From JBDKGV01 sp039798005 (lineage in GTDB: Bacteria; Fibrobacterota; Fibrobacteria; UBA5070): DNA of 23,777 nt. The notes under the pieces are model-generated. The model was not told the DNA's origin. It saw nothing but the letters and a program-made list of their open reading frames with translations, and did not search any database. Positions 1-8,001 of this stretch are shown piece by piece (the first letter of the stretch is position 1; the number at the start of each line of letters is the position of its first letter). Made by a program: the position numbers and the translations under genes. The stretch is taken from assembly GCA_039798005.1 (NCBI GenBank), contig JBDKGV010000019.1, positions 1-23,777 of the forward strand, written 5' to 3'.

Positions 1-1
1 A

Positions 2-187
2 GCCGCCTTCACGGAAATCATCACCAGTTGGCCAGGCATGGGAATGGTCGCCTTGGAGGCGGTGCGGGCCAAGGACATGTTCCTTGTGATGGCCACGGTG
101 CTGATGGGAGCCCTGCTCTTGTTGGTGGGCAACCTGCTTGCCGACCTGCTCCTGGCAGCGAATGACCCGCGCGTCAAACTCCACTGA
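2..187 (+). CDS. ABC transporter permease, oligopeptide/dipeptide type (3' end only)
   Basis: Only the last 61 codons of this gene are present, read in the frame starting at base 2 and stopping at TGA 185-187. The translation contains SWPGMG, then a charged AKD, a hydrophobic membrane segment (LVMATVLMGALLLLVGNL), LADLL and a final NDPRVKLH. This order matches the C-terminus of DppB/OppB/GsiC-type permeases, in which a WPGMG motif precedes the last transmembrane helix and the protein ends in a DPR tail. The protein would sit in the inner membrane and form half of the channel of a peptide, nickel or similar solute importer. The substrate cannot be told from this fragment, and the partner permease, ATPases and binding protein are not in the window on this side. 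The start lies outside the window. Confidence 0.8.
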   Translation, partial: AAFTEIITSWPGMGMVALEAVRAKDMFLVMATVLMGALLLLVGNLLADLLLAANDPRVKLH

Positions 188-306
188 CCCGCACAGGAAA
201 ACCGAACCACATCTCTGCATCCACCCCGAGCTTGCTGCACAGGCCCGGGATGCAATAATGAACGGGATTTCCCGATCTGAATTGACATTTTTCCTATTTT
301 CAATTC

Positions 307-753
307 ATGAGAAAACCCGCACGATTCCTGATCGCTTTCACCTTCCTGTTCCTCCTGTTCGGCGCAAGCTCGGCCCAAGCCAAGGGAGTGCCGCTCTTCT
401 ACTCCTCGGGCACCGAGAAGATCGTCAAGGGAGCGGAGTTCCCGGACACCGACGATTTCCGCACCCAGTCCGGCGAGTACATCGACGCCGGCTACAAGTT
501 CAAGCAGGTCCAGTTGTTCTGGATTCCCCTGTGGAACTACGGCGGCGAATGGTGCGGCTACATCGGCAAGGATGACGCCTTCATCGAGATCCCCAAGCCG
601 GCTCTCGACTCCATGGCAACCGTCGCCAAGGTCACCCTGCCTGCGGCTCCGAGCCTTGGCATCTGGAATTCCTATTCGGGCAAGGCCATCATCGGCCTGC
701 TTCTCCTGGGCATCCTTGCCATCGTGTTGATGCCCGCCGGCAAGGACGACTGA
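307..753 (+). CDS. Hypothetical secreted or membrane-anchored small protein
   Basis: A 148-residue protein of no family I recognise. Residues 1-25 form a clear signal peptide (Arg/Lys start, hydrophobic FTFLFLLFG core, SSAQA cleavage site). Residues about 26-105 are polar and rich in Tyr, Trp and Phe, with a FWIPLWNYGGEWCGY stretch and a single Cys. Residues about 124-142 form a second hydrophobic helix (IIGLLLLGILAIVLM) followed by GKDD. The likely topology is a periplasmic domain held by a C-terminal membrane anchor. The gene stands alone: 119 bases separate it from the upstream permease gene and a strong terminator follows. No Shine-Dalgarno sequence is evident before the ATG, but the signal peptide begins right at this Met, so the start is credible. 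The overlapping reading frame at 138-575 lacks these features and is a shadow. Confidence 0.75.
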   Translation: MRKPARFLIAFTFLFLLFGASSAQAKGVPLFYSSGTEKIVKGAEFPDTDDFRTQSGEYIDAGYKFKQVQLFWIPLWNYGGEWCGYIGKDDAFIEIPKPALDSMATVAKVTLPAAPSLGIWNSYSGKAIIGLLLLGILAIVLMPAGKDD

Positions 754-780
754 GTCACCCTCTCCATTGAGAAAAAGGAA

Positions 781-803
781 AGCCATCCCGGATCGGGATG
801 GCT
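781..803. terminator. Bidirectional rho-independent terminator
   Basis: A perfect 10-bp inverted repeat, AGCCATCCCG (781-790) and CGGGATGGCT (794-803), encloses a 3-base loop. On the plus strand it is followed by TTTTGCTT, and on the minus strand by TTCCTTTTTCTC. It lies between the stop of the 148-aa gene (753) and the stop of the converging carboxypeptidase gene (840), so it can end both transcripts. Confidence 0.9.
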
Positions 804-839
804 TTTTGCTTGAGCTCGAAGCGGATCGAAATCAACCCG

Positions 840-1976
840 TCATCTTGCCAATGCGGGCAAGAGCAGTGTTTGCGGGGCGCATCCTTGACGGGTCACGACA
901 AGGAGCCGCACCGAACCGGGCATGAGATCGCTCCAGGGAATCACTCCGCCTTGCGCATCCACCACACCGCTGGTCAATCGTCGTCCCTGCAGGTTCACCA
1001 CCTCCCAGCGTCCGTCGGTCGGGGATGGCGCGATCTGGACCCCTTGTCGAGTCGCCATCACTCCCGCCCCGCGCCCCGTTCCATGGGCCACCGAAAGCGC
1101 ATGGGTTCGAAGGTACTCCCCCGCTCCCAACACCAGCGCACGTCCCGTGGTGTCAAACGCCCCGGCCATCGCACTGTTGTCGTCCTCGTAGGTCAAGGCC
1201 ATGACGGATTCGCGATGGTTCGTCCACCAGTACCCTTCGGGGTATCGCACCCCCGTCGCAGCACCCCAACTGGTGATGAAATTCCAATTCTGGATTCCGC
1301 CCGGGAAATGGGACTGGACTCCGGAAATGAAATTCTTCTCAAGTTCCGTATAGATCCAGGAGGTTCCCCCTTCGAGATGATAGAAGAAGAACCGCTTGCC
1401 GTTGTACTGATCCGAATGGAGGTTCAAGGCGACTTCCACGGGAACGGGCCCGGACATGAAACGCTTGAAGAGGTTGCGCAGGCTGAGGACTTCCGGCTCC
1501 GGGTTGAGCTTGTCCCAATTGCTTTCGATGTCCACACCATTGGCGTTGGTGCGCTCATTCCCCAGTTCAACGCCGTCGGGGTTGTATTGAGGGATGATGT
1601 TGAAGATGAAATCGCGCCGCAGAAGGCGCGAGACCTCGCTGGTATCCAGCAAGAAGCGGATCATCTCCCGTGCGACATGCGAGGCTTGGACCTCGACGGG
1701 ATGGGTGCGCGCATGGACCGTCACTCGACGCTTGCGCACCGTGCGGCCTTCCGCGGGCCTCAAGCTGTCCGATCCGTCGGTGATGCTCACCATCCAGATG
1801 GGGCGTCCTTGAACGGAGGCTCCGATGGAATCCACGCGCACTTCAGGGTTTCGCTTCCATCGACGCAGATCCGCGAGAAGCGAATCGGCATTGTAGCCCC
1901 AACCCGCTCCGGCAAAGGCCTCCGAGGTCAGGAGAGCCAGAGCGACAGGAGCAAGGAGGGCACGCAGAGGGGACAT
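840..1976 (-). CDS. Secreted M14-family zinc carboxypeptidase
   Basis: This protein of about 378 residues belongs to the M14 metallocarboxypeptidase family, which removes C-terminal residues from peptides or processes peptidoglycan peptides. Numbering from this start, the zinc ligands are visible as H92-P-V-E95 and H187 (in LNLHSD). The substrate-binding segment is NPDGV (132-136) followed by R142 in RTNANGVD, and the catalytic Glu is E264 in TYEDD. Residues 1-22 form a good signal peptide (SPLRALLAPVALALL, then EAFA). The frame stays open to a GTG at 2012, which overlaps the upstream stop as GTGA. I prefer the ATG at 1976 because the signal peptide then starts properly. Neither start has a clear ribosome site. 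After the catalytic domain there is a tail of about 75 residues (GRWEVVNLQGRRL type) that resembles C-terminal sorting or adhesion modules of secreted proteins. It is the last gene of the SNF2-SWIM unit, with no obvious functional link. Confidence 0.88.
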   Translation of the reverse strand: MSPLRALLAPVALALLTSEAFAGAGWGYNADSLLADLRRWKRNPEVRVDSIGASVQGRPIWMVSITDGSDSLRPAEGRTVRKRRVTVHARTHPVEVQASHVAREMIRFLLDTSEVSRLLRRDFIFNIIPQYNPDGVELGNERTNANGVDIESNWDKLNPEPEVLSLRNLFKRFMSGPVPVEVALNLHSDQYNGKRFFFYHLEGGTSWIYTELEKNFISGVQSHFPGGIQNWNFITSWGAATGVRYPEGYWWTNHRESVMALTYEDDNSAMAGAFDTTGRALVLGAGEYLRTHALSVAHGTGRGAGVMATRQGVQIAPSPTDGRWEVVNLQGRRLTSGVVDAQGGVIPWSDLMPGSVRLLVVTRQGCAPQTLLLPALAR

Positions 1977-2008
1977 GGACCGCAAGTCTAGTTCACGAAA
2001 GGTCGCGC

Positions 2009-3634
2009 TCACAAGGTGCGAGGCAACCGATGGACCATTTCCGAGACCTGCCGGTAGGTGGATTCAAACACGGGCAAGGCCATGCCCGCGCGCACCACGC
2101 TGGACGGCGGATCCCCCAACGTGTGCAACAACCGGGTCGGATCGCTGCCTTCATAGGCCGAATGGACGAAGGCGGCTTCGGTCAAGCGCCCCATTCGCCA
2201 GAAGGAAGTCATTTGAGCGACCTCCTCATGGGAGTATTCCGCCTGCTTGCCACCCTTCTGGGCGCGGAAGCGCATGTCGCGCAGGTCCTGCAGGAATTGA
2301 TTCTTGGACTTGCCGCGCAGCGAGAACAGCAGGAACGGATCCTGCTCGAGCGCCACACCCATGGCGTGGTAGACGGCCGCCACATGCTTGCACGGCACCA
2401 TCGGATCCGGGCAGGAGCACTTGCAACGAAAATCGTGCTCCCCCGTCGGGAACAGCCGGGCGCCGGAACTGGCAAAGATCGACTCGATCTCCTGCGGCAT
2501 TTCCCCGGCGAGCAGGCGCGCCGTGTAGTGCGCCTTCCCCGAAACGGCGATCAGGACGCGCCCCCAAGCTTCACGACGGAGCTTGTTGAGTTCGATGCGC
2601 ACCTGGTACGGCTTGGGCCGTGAGCCCTGCACCTTGGCCAGGACGCCGTTGGGGCCGACTTCCAGCTCGACCACCTGACCACGTCGGGAGTAGACTTTTC
2701 CACGCGCCCACCGCTGACGCGCATCGTGGCCGTGCGTGTATTTCTCAAGCTGTTCAAGCCAGCGCCGGGTGCACCAATTGATGTTGGAATCGACCTCGCG
2801 TCCACCGCGCTCACGCCCCTTGCGACGCCGCGACCGGACCGGATCGTTGCTTTCCTCCAGTTCGACTTCGAACCCGGAATCATCATCAGCAATACCCGGC
2901 TTCGAATCCCCCTCGACCCGTGCATTGGCAACGACAGGCGCTCCTTGCGGTGCCCGGGAATCCCGACGCGCCTGAGGATTTCCCCCTTGTCGCCCCGCAT
3001 TCCGGCCAGCCGGACCGCGCCCTTCGTCACGACGACCGCCGCGATCACCGCCGCGATTCTGCCCGCCACGACCACGCTGCCCGCGACCGCGAGGCCCCGG
3101 GCCACGATCTTGGGAAGGCTCGCGAGGGGCCGCCGCCGCCGCGGGTTCGCCAACCTGGGGAGCTTGCGATGGAGGAGCGACATCTTGCACAGGAGGTTCG
3201 GGCACGACCACAACCGCAGCTGCCGGGGCGACCGATGCGTCCGGAACCACGGGGACGGCCATCGGTGTCGGCTTGCGATACTGGATCCGAGGCTTGGCAG
3301 GCTCCGATTTCGCGGGAACCGCGACCGGAACAGGAGCCGCCTCGATGGGCTGCACCACTGCTTCGGCAACCACTTTGCGCGGGCGTCCAGCCTTGCGGAC
3401 CGCTGGGGTGCTTGCGATCGGCTCGACCACCGGCTCGGGCGCCGCAGGTGCGACCTCCGCCACAGGAGCGGCCTTGCGCCGCACACGGGTCGGCTTGGCG
3501 GATTCCGGTTCCACTGCCGGGACAGCCTTCGGCTTGGCCACGGCGACCGGGATCTCCAAGCTTTCCTGGACAACGGCGACCTTGCGAGGGCGCCCCGGCC
3601 TCTTCTTTGGTTCCTGGGCTTTTTCTTCGCTCAT
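2009..3634 (-). CDS. SWIM zinc-finger protein with AT-hook-like and RG-rich segments
   Basis: A 541-residue protein in two parts. The C-terminal half (about 280-541) holds a SWIM zinc finger, CKCSCPDPMVPCKH at about residues 402-415, giving the CxCxnCxH ligand set, inside the globular region usually found in bacterial SWIM proteins. The N-terminal half is low complexity: two AT-hook-like RPGRPRK/AGRPRK cores near residues 13 and 83, Ala/Pro/Val-rich linkers, and an RG/RGG-rich basic stretch at about 175-225. These suggest nucleic-acid binding. SWIM proteins of this kind are commonly encoded beside a SNF2-family helicase, as here: the helicase stop lies 11 bases upstream and a GAGGAG ribosome site overlaps that stop, suggesting translational coupling. 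The probable role is a DNA- or RNA-binding partner of the helicase; the process is unknown. Confidence 0.87.
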   Translation of the reverse strand: MSEEKAQEPKKRPGRPRKVAVVQESLEIPVAVAKPKAVPAVEPESAKPTRVRRKAAPVAEVAPAAPEPVVEPIASTPAVRKAGRPRKVVAEAVVQPIEAAPVPVAVPAKSEPAKPRIQYRKPTPMAVPVVPDASVAPAAAVVVVPEPPVQDVAPPSQAPQVGEPAAAAAPREPSQDRGPGPRGRGQRGRGGQNRGGDRGGRRDEGRGPAGRNAGRQGGNPQARRDSRAPQGAPVVANARVEGDSKPGIADDDSGFEVELEESNDPVRSRRRKGRERGGREVDSNINWCTRRWLEQLEKYTHGHDARQRWARGKVYSRRGQVVELEVGPNGVLAKVQGSRPKPYQVRIELNKLRREAWGRVLIAVSGKAHYTARLLAGEMPQEIESIFASSGARLFPTGEHDFRCKCSCPDPMVPCKHVAAVYHAMGVALEQDPFLLFSLRGKSKNQFLQDLRDMRFRAQKGGKQAEYSHEEVAQMTSFWRMGRLTEAAFVHSAYEGSDPTRLLHTLGDPPSSVVRAGMALPVFESTYRQVSEMVHRLPRTL

Positions 3635-3645
3635 CCCGGCACTCC

Positions 3646-6600
3646 TCAGTCGTCGTCTTCGACCGCGTCTTCACGCAGCGAGAAGGCATCCTTCAATTCG
3701 TCCACCGTCAGGGAGGCGATCCAGTCCTCCCCGCTTCCCACGATCCGCTCGGCCAGATCCTTCTTCGAGGCGATCATGGTGTCGATCAACTCCTCGACGG
3801 TTCCTTGACAGACGAACTTGTGCACCAGCACATTGCGCGTCTGCCCGATACGGAACGCTCGATCCGTGGCTTGGTCCTCGACGGCCGGATTCCACCAGCG
3901 GTCGTAATGGAACACATGGCTTGCCGCGGTCAGGTTCAATCCCGTACCGCCGGCCTTGAGCGACAGCACCATCACCGGAGGCCCCTTGGCGCCACCGGAC
4001 TGGAACTTGTCGACCATCGCATCGCGTGCTTCGCGGGCCACGCCACCATGGAGGAAAGGCACTTCGACCTTGAGTTCCTTCTTGATGTGCTTGACCAGGA
4101 GATCTCCCATCTCCTTGAATTGGGTGAAGATCAGGGCCTTCTCGCCCTCTTCGATGATCTCCTCGAGCATCTCGGTGATGCGCTGCAGTTTGCCGGAGCG
4201 TCCCGCCGACCCTTCGGACTTGTCGCCCATGAACAAGGCCGGATGGTTGCAGACCTGCTTGAGGCGCAAAAGCGTATTGAGAACCATGCCCTTGCGAGCC
4301 CCGGATTCCCCGCCTGCGATCTCCTGCCCCATCTGATCGACCACGGCTTGGTAGAGCGTGGCCTGTTCGCGGGTCAGGCTGCAGAAGACCTTGTTTTCCT
4401 GCTTGTCCGGCAGATCGCCAGCCACCTTCGGGTCGGTCTTGACGCGCCGCAACAGGAACGGACCGGTGAGCTTGCGCAGAAGGCTTGCGGCCTCCGGGTC
4501 GCGTTCCGTGGTGATGGGCTTGGCAAAGCGCTTGGCAAAGGATTGCGATGTTCCCAAGTGACCGGGAATCAGGAAGTCGAAGATGGACCAGAGTTCGGCC
4601 AGTCGATTCTCCACCGGAGTGCCGGTCAAGGCGAATCGGGTCTGGGCCGGAATGCTCTTCACTGCCTTGTGCTGCTTGGTCGTCGGGTTCTTGATGTTCT
4701 GGGCCTCGTCCAGGATGACGCGACGCCATTTGATCTGCGACAGTTCCTCGCGATCGCGGTCGGCCAGTCCATAGGACACGATGACCAGGTGCATCCGTTC
4801 CGCATCCCGTGCGAAGGTCTCGCCATGCAATCGACCGGGACCGTGACGCAAACGCACCCTCAAGTTGGGAACGAAGCGACGCGCCTCCCGCTGCCAGTTG
4901 CCCATCACCGAGGTGGGGCACACAAGCAATGTCGGAGCGACCGGTTCACCGGTCATGGCGGATTCCAGGTCACCGGCCAGCATGGCCAGCACCTGCACCG
5001 TCTTGCCAAGACCCATGTCGTCGGCAAGGCACCCGCCCAATCCGAAGCTGTCCAGGAAGCGAAGCCAAGCCAAGCCCTGATTCTGGTAGGGACGCAGCTT
5101 GCCGACAAAGAACTTGCCGGTCTCGCAGCGACCCGCCGTACCGTCGGATTGGAGCCTTGCAAAGACGTCCTTGAGCCAATCCTCCGCCCGCGTCTCGCCG
5201 ACGGCGACCACCGGCTTGAAGGCGTCATCATCCCCGCCCCCGAGGCCCGGCAACCCGGCCGGCTCGAGTCCCAGGGAATTGCGCATGAGGCTGCCAAGCG
5301 AGGCTTGGCCCTCGGAGCTCGGGCCTTCCAGGAATTCCAAGGTCTTGGCCGCCGCCTCGGGATCGAAGACCACCCATTGGCCGCGGTGTTCCACCACCGG
5401 GATCTTCAACCGGACCAGGCGACGGAACTCGTCCACGCTGATGTCGTTGCCACCCAGCGAGATTTCCCACTTGAAATCGCACATGGCGTCCAGGCCCACA
5501 CTGGCCGTGGAGAGATTCTGTCCGGCGCTCGGGCCACCGCCCTTGGGCTTGATGCGCATGTGGAGCTTGATGCCGCCACCGGTCTGGGCGTGCACCTTGT
5601 CCCATGCGGGAAGGGCGATGCCAAAGCCCGCCTCGCGAAGGGCAACGGCTTTTTCAGCCACCAGTTCGCGCGCTTCGGCGGCCGTGAGTTCAACACCCTC
5701 CGGCCGGGATTCATCGAGACCGCGACGCAGTGGCGGGAAGATCAAGGCGGCCCGGGCAAGATCGGCGAGCAGCCGCTCCTGCGGGGAATCGAAGCGCTGA
5801 TCGAGCTTGCGCAAGGTGCGCGAGTTCGTGGACCAGACGTCGCGGGCCGAAACCACAAGCGACTCGTCCTGCACGCTTTGAAGATGGAAGGTCAGCTTCC
5901 AGCCATGGCCTTCCACGATGGAATCGGGGCGCGCCTCGGCGTTCTCGGGTTGCTCCAGGCGCAGCAGGGTGCGAGCCATGCCACCGGCATTCTTGCCACG
6001 GACCGAGTGGACCCAGTCGTCCCAGCCCTCCTGGAAGGCATCGCCCGCGTTCCAGACGGACACGCGTCCATCCTGGCGATCGGAATAGAGGGCCGTGACC
6101 CATTGGCTTGAGGTGCCCAAGGCTCCGAGCTGGGTCTCGTTGAACGAGTTCACGCAGGTGTCCAGCAGGGTCACCAGGAAGTCCTTCAAGTACTCCTCGG
6201 GATCGGGAAGGCGACCACTGCGACCGGCACCGGCGCGGCACACGGCAGGCATGGCATTGACCAAGGCCTGGAAGCGGCGTTGGTGCTCCGGGAAATCCAA
6301 GGCCGGAAGCCAGGAGGCGCGGCCTTCCAGGACGCCGGGCAGGTACTCCCCTTGAACCAGCAGGTCGCGCACGAACTGCGCGGCCATCTTCCACAGGATC
6401 AAATCATCGCCAGGTGCCTGACCGCGAATGGGCTTGCCCTGGGGCAGCGCAAGCAGCGCCTTGAGCGTACTGACGGGAATGGTGGCCAGACCCGGGACAG
6501 TGAACGGGGAAAGCCGATCAGGCACCACATTGTTCTGGCTGGCCGAGAAGCTGTCGACGACCTTCCCTTCCTTGGTCGGAAGGAGAAGGATCGAATGGAT

Positions 6601-6873
6601 GCTTTCGCAGGAAAGCTTCTCCGGCTTTGGAGCGGGATAGAACTTCTGGTCTTCCGCATACTCTCGCATATGCGTATTCAGAAGCGTTTCGAGTTCCTTG
6701 AAGACCGGATCGGGTGCTGTGATATGATCGTACCAAGCAGGCCCACCCTTGGTCCCTCGTGGCCCTTGAAGGGACACCAGAACTTCGGGCGGCAACGCCA
6801 TCGGACTTTCGGACCACCAAAGGAAACGGCGCCGCTCGGGCAACCATGTTCCATGTAGAACGCTCAGTGGCAT
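3646..6873 (-). CDS. SNF2-family DEAD/DEAH-like ATPase/helicase
   Basis: A protein of about 1075 residues. The C-terminal half is a complete SNF2 ATPase: motif I MGLGKT near residue 622, motif II DEAQ near 721, motif III LTGTPVENRLAELWS, then the helicase-C lobe with FLHGG, SLKAGGTGLNLT near 975 and DRAFRIGQTRNV. The first ~550 residues match the architecture of bacterial HepA-like SNF2 proteins that carry a SNF2-associated N-terminal domain. These enzymes are ATP-driven double-strand DNA translocases that remodel nucleic acid-protein complexes; most do not separate strands. The frame is open up to 7044, but the ATG at 6873 (MPLSVLHGTWLPE) starts the conserved-looking sequence, while the residues before it are Cys/Pro/Arg-rich and look untranslated. 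It heads a three-gene unit with the SWIM protein and the carboxypeptidase. Confidence 0.93.
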   Translation of the reverse strand: MPLSVLHGTWLPERRRFLWWSESPMALPPEVLVSLQGPRGTKGGPAWYDHITAPDPVFKELETLLNTHMREYAEDQKFYPAPKPEKLSCESIHSILLLPTKEGKVVDSFSASQNNVVPDRLSPFTVPGLATIPVSTLKALLALPQGKPIRGQAPGDDLILWKMAAQFVRDLLVQGEYLPGVLEGRASWLPALDFPEHQRRFQALVNAMPAVCRAGAGRSGRLPDPEEYLKDFLVTLLDTCVNSFNETQLGALGTSSQWVTALYSDRQDGRVSVWNAGDAFQEGWDDWVHSVRGKNAGGMARTLLRLEQPENAEARPDSIVEGHGWKLTFHLQSVQDESLVVSARDVWSTNSRTLRKLDQRFDSPQERLLADLARAALIFPPLRRGLDESRPEGVELTAAEARELVAEKAVALREAGFGIALPAWDKVHAQTGGGIKLHMRIKPKGGGPSAGQNLSTASVGLDAMCDFKWEISLGGNDISVDEFRRLVRLKIPVVEHRGQWVVFDPEAAAKTLEFLEGPSSEGQASLGSLMRNSLGLEPAGLPGLGGGDDDAFKPVVAVGETRAEDWLKDVFARLQSDGTAGRCETGKFFVGKLRPYQNQGLAWLRFLDSFGLGGCLADDMGLGKTVQVLAMLAGDLESAMTGEPVAPTLLVCPTSVMGNWQREARRFVPNLRVRLRHGPGRLHGETFARDAERMHLVIVSYGLADRDREELSQIKWRRVILDEAQNIKNPTTKQHKAVKSIPAQTRFALTGTPVENRLAELWSIFDFLIPGHLGTSQSFAKRFAKPITTERDPEAASLLRKLTGPFLLRRVKTDPKVAGDLPDKQENKVFCSLTREQATLYQAVVDQMGQEIAGGESGARKGMVLNTLLRLKQVCNHPALFMGDKSEGSAGRSGKLQRITEMLEEIIEEGEKALIFTQFKEMGDLLVKHIKKELKVEVPFLHGGVAREARDAMVDKFQSGGAKGPPVMVLSLKAGGTGLNLTAASHVFHYDRWWNPAVEDQATDRAFRIGQTRNVLVHKFVCQGTVEELIDTMIASKKDLAERIVGSGEDWIASLTVDELKDAFSLREDAVEDDD

Positions 6874-7247
6874 GGACTCTGAACTTTCGTGCGGAAGGGA
6901 CGCGTAAGGGCGCGCAAACCGCTCAAGGTCTCCGCACCAATTCAAACCAGCGAGTTTGCAGGGGTGCGGCACTTCTGTTGTGAAAGGATTGGGAGCGGAT
7001 GCAATTGGCCGTGTGCAGGCCTTCGCTCTACGCTCATTGCCCATTCACGACCGAACCGCCAACTTCGTCCATCTGTCTGAACAGTACAGACCAAGCCTTC
7101 GCATCCCCGTGTCTTATGAACAATCATAGCAATTTGCGCAAGGTACAGTGCAATATCTTTCTCATGGCAATGGCAATTTTCCTTGGATCCTTTGTTTCTT
7201 TGACCAAGCGCCGCCATTGGCCAACCTGCATCAAGACCACAAAAAAA
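6874..7247. other. Gene-free spacer between the helicase start and the pst operon terminator
   Basis: No convincing gene lies here; the short open frames have no ribosome site, no signal peptide and no recognisable motif. It must contain the promoter of the SNF2 unit on the minus strand. One weak candidate is TTGCAC (complement of 7148-7153) with TATGAT (complement of 7123-7128), but their spacing of 19 bp is long. Confidence 0.5.
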
Positions 7248-7277
7248 GCCCGATCCTCCAGAAGCGGAAGATCGGGC
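7248..7277 (-). terminator. Rho-independent terminator of the porin-pst-phoU unit
   Basis: The arms GCCCGATC (7248-7255) and GATCGGGC (7270-7277) pair perfectly, and an inner TCC/GGA extends the stem. Read on the minus strand, the hairpin is followed at once by seven T (7247-7241). It lies 30 bases after the phoU stop, so it closes the whole leftward phosphate operon. Confidence 0.93.
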
Positions 7278-7306
7278 CGAGATCCACTGAAAAAACGCTC
7301 CAAGGA

Positions 7307-7990
7307 TCAGACGATCGGGTTCGTCTCATTCTGACTGGGATGACTGTGCTTGATGTTGCGTCCCTCCACCAGGAACACCGTCTCCTCGGCGAAGTTGCAG
7401 CAGAGGTCGCCGATGCGCTCCAGGTTCCGGGAGATGCGGATGATGTCCAGCCCGATCTCGATGTTGGCTTTTTCAGCTTTCACCAGATCGATGACATGGC
7501 GCACGACCAGTCGGTTGAGGCCGTCCACCCGATCGTCGCGCTCCAAGACTTCGTTTGCCAGTTTCACGTCACGCGTCAAGAACGAACGGACCGAATCGCG
7601 CAGCATGATCCGGCACCCTTCGATCATGTCGGGAAGTTCGGAAAGGCTCGGGCCTCGGTTGAGATTGGCAAGCGAGATCGCGGACTGGGCCACGTTCACG
7701 CAATGGTCGGAGAGACGCTCGAGGTCATTGACCACCTTCTGGGTCGCCAACATGAAGCGCAGGTCGGTCGCCACCGGGTGTTGCAGGGCGAAGAATTCGA
7801 CGATCTGGTTGTCGAGTTCCAGCTCCAGCTCGTTGACCTGCTTTTCGCTCTCGAAGGCGCGCGAGGCCATGACCGGATCGCGCTCCGAAAGGCCGGAGGT
7901 CGCGGCCTCGAAGGCATCGCCCACGATGTCGGCCATGCGACGCACTTCGGCCATGATGAATTCAAGCTGCTTTTCGAAATGACGTTCCAT
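7307..7990 (-). CDS. phoU: Phosphate signalling protein PhoU (first copy)
   Basis: A 227-residue, all-helical protein with the two-fold PhoU repeat. The first repeat contains ELELELDNQIVEFFALQHPVATDLR followed by NDLERLSDHCVNVA; the second ends NLERIGDLCCNFAEETVF. These E/DxxxD helices are the metal-binding signatures of the family. PhoU links the Pst transporter to the PhoR-PhoB two-component system and restrains phosphate uptake. The frame is open much further upstream, but the ATG at 7990 follows an AAAGG ribosome site, lies 11 bases after the pstB stop and gives the usual PhoU length. It is the last gene before the operon terminator. It is clearly distinct in sequence from the second copy at 18211-18867. 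Confidence 0.96.
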   Translation of the reverse strand: MERHFEKQLEFIMAEVRRMADIVGDAFEAATSGLSERDPVMASRAFESEKQVNELELELDNQIVEFFALQHPVATDLRFMLATQKVVNDLERLSDHCVNVAQSAISLANLNRGPSLSELPDMIEGCRIMLRDSVRSFLTRDVKLANEVLERDDRVDGLNRLVVRHVIDLVKAEKANIEIGLDIIRISRNLERIGDLCCNFAEETVFLVEGRNIKHSHPSQNETNPIV

Positions 7991-8001
7991 TTGCGTGCCT
8001 T

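Noticed and set aside
282..287. A perfect TTGACA as a -35 box before the 148-aa gene
   Set aside because: No -10 element lies at 16-18 bp; that distance falls on the start codon itself.
798..1991. A 397-codon open frame on the plus strand
   Set aside because: Antisense to the M14 carboxypeptidase, which shows all zinc and catalytic residues. No ribosome site or motif supports the plus-strand frame.
2920..6111. A 1063-codon open frame on the plus strand
   Set aside because: It lies antisense to the SNF2 and SWIM genes, which have full sets of motifs. Its translation is rich in Arg, Gly, Gln and His with no domain, as expected of a shadow frame in high-GC DNA.
6999..7334. A 111-codon open frame in the spacer upstream of the helicase gene
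   Set aside because: It runs through the operon terminator and into the end of phoU, has no ribosome site and no recognisable sequence.
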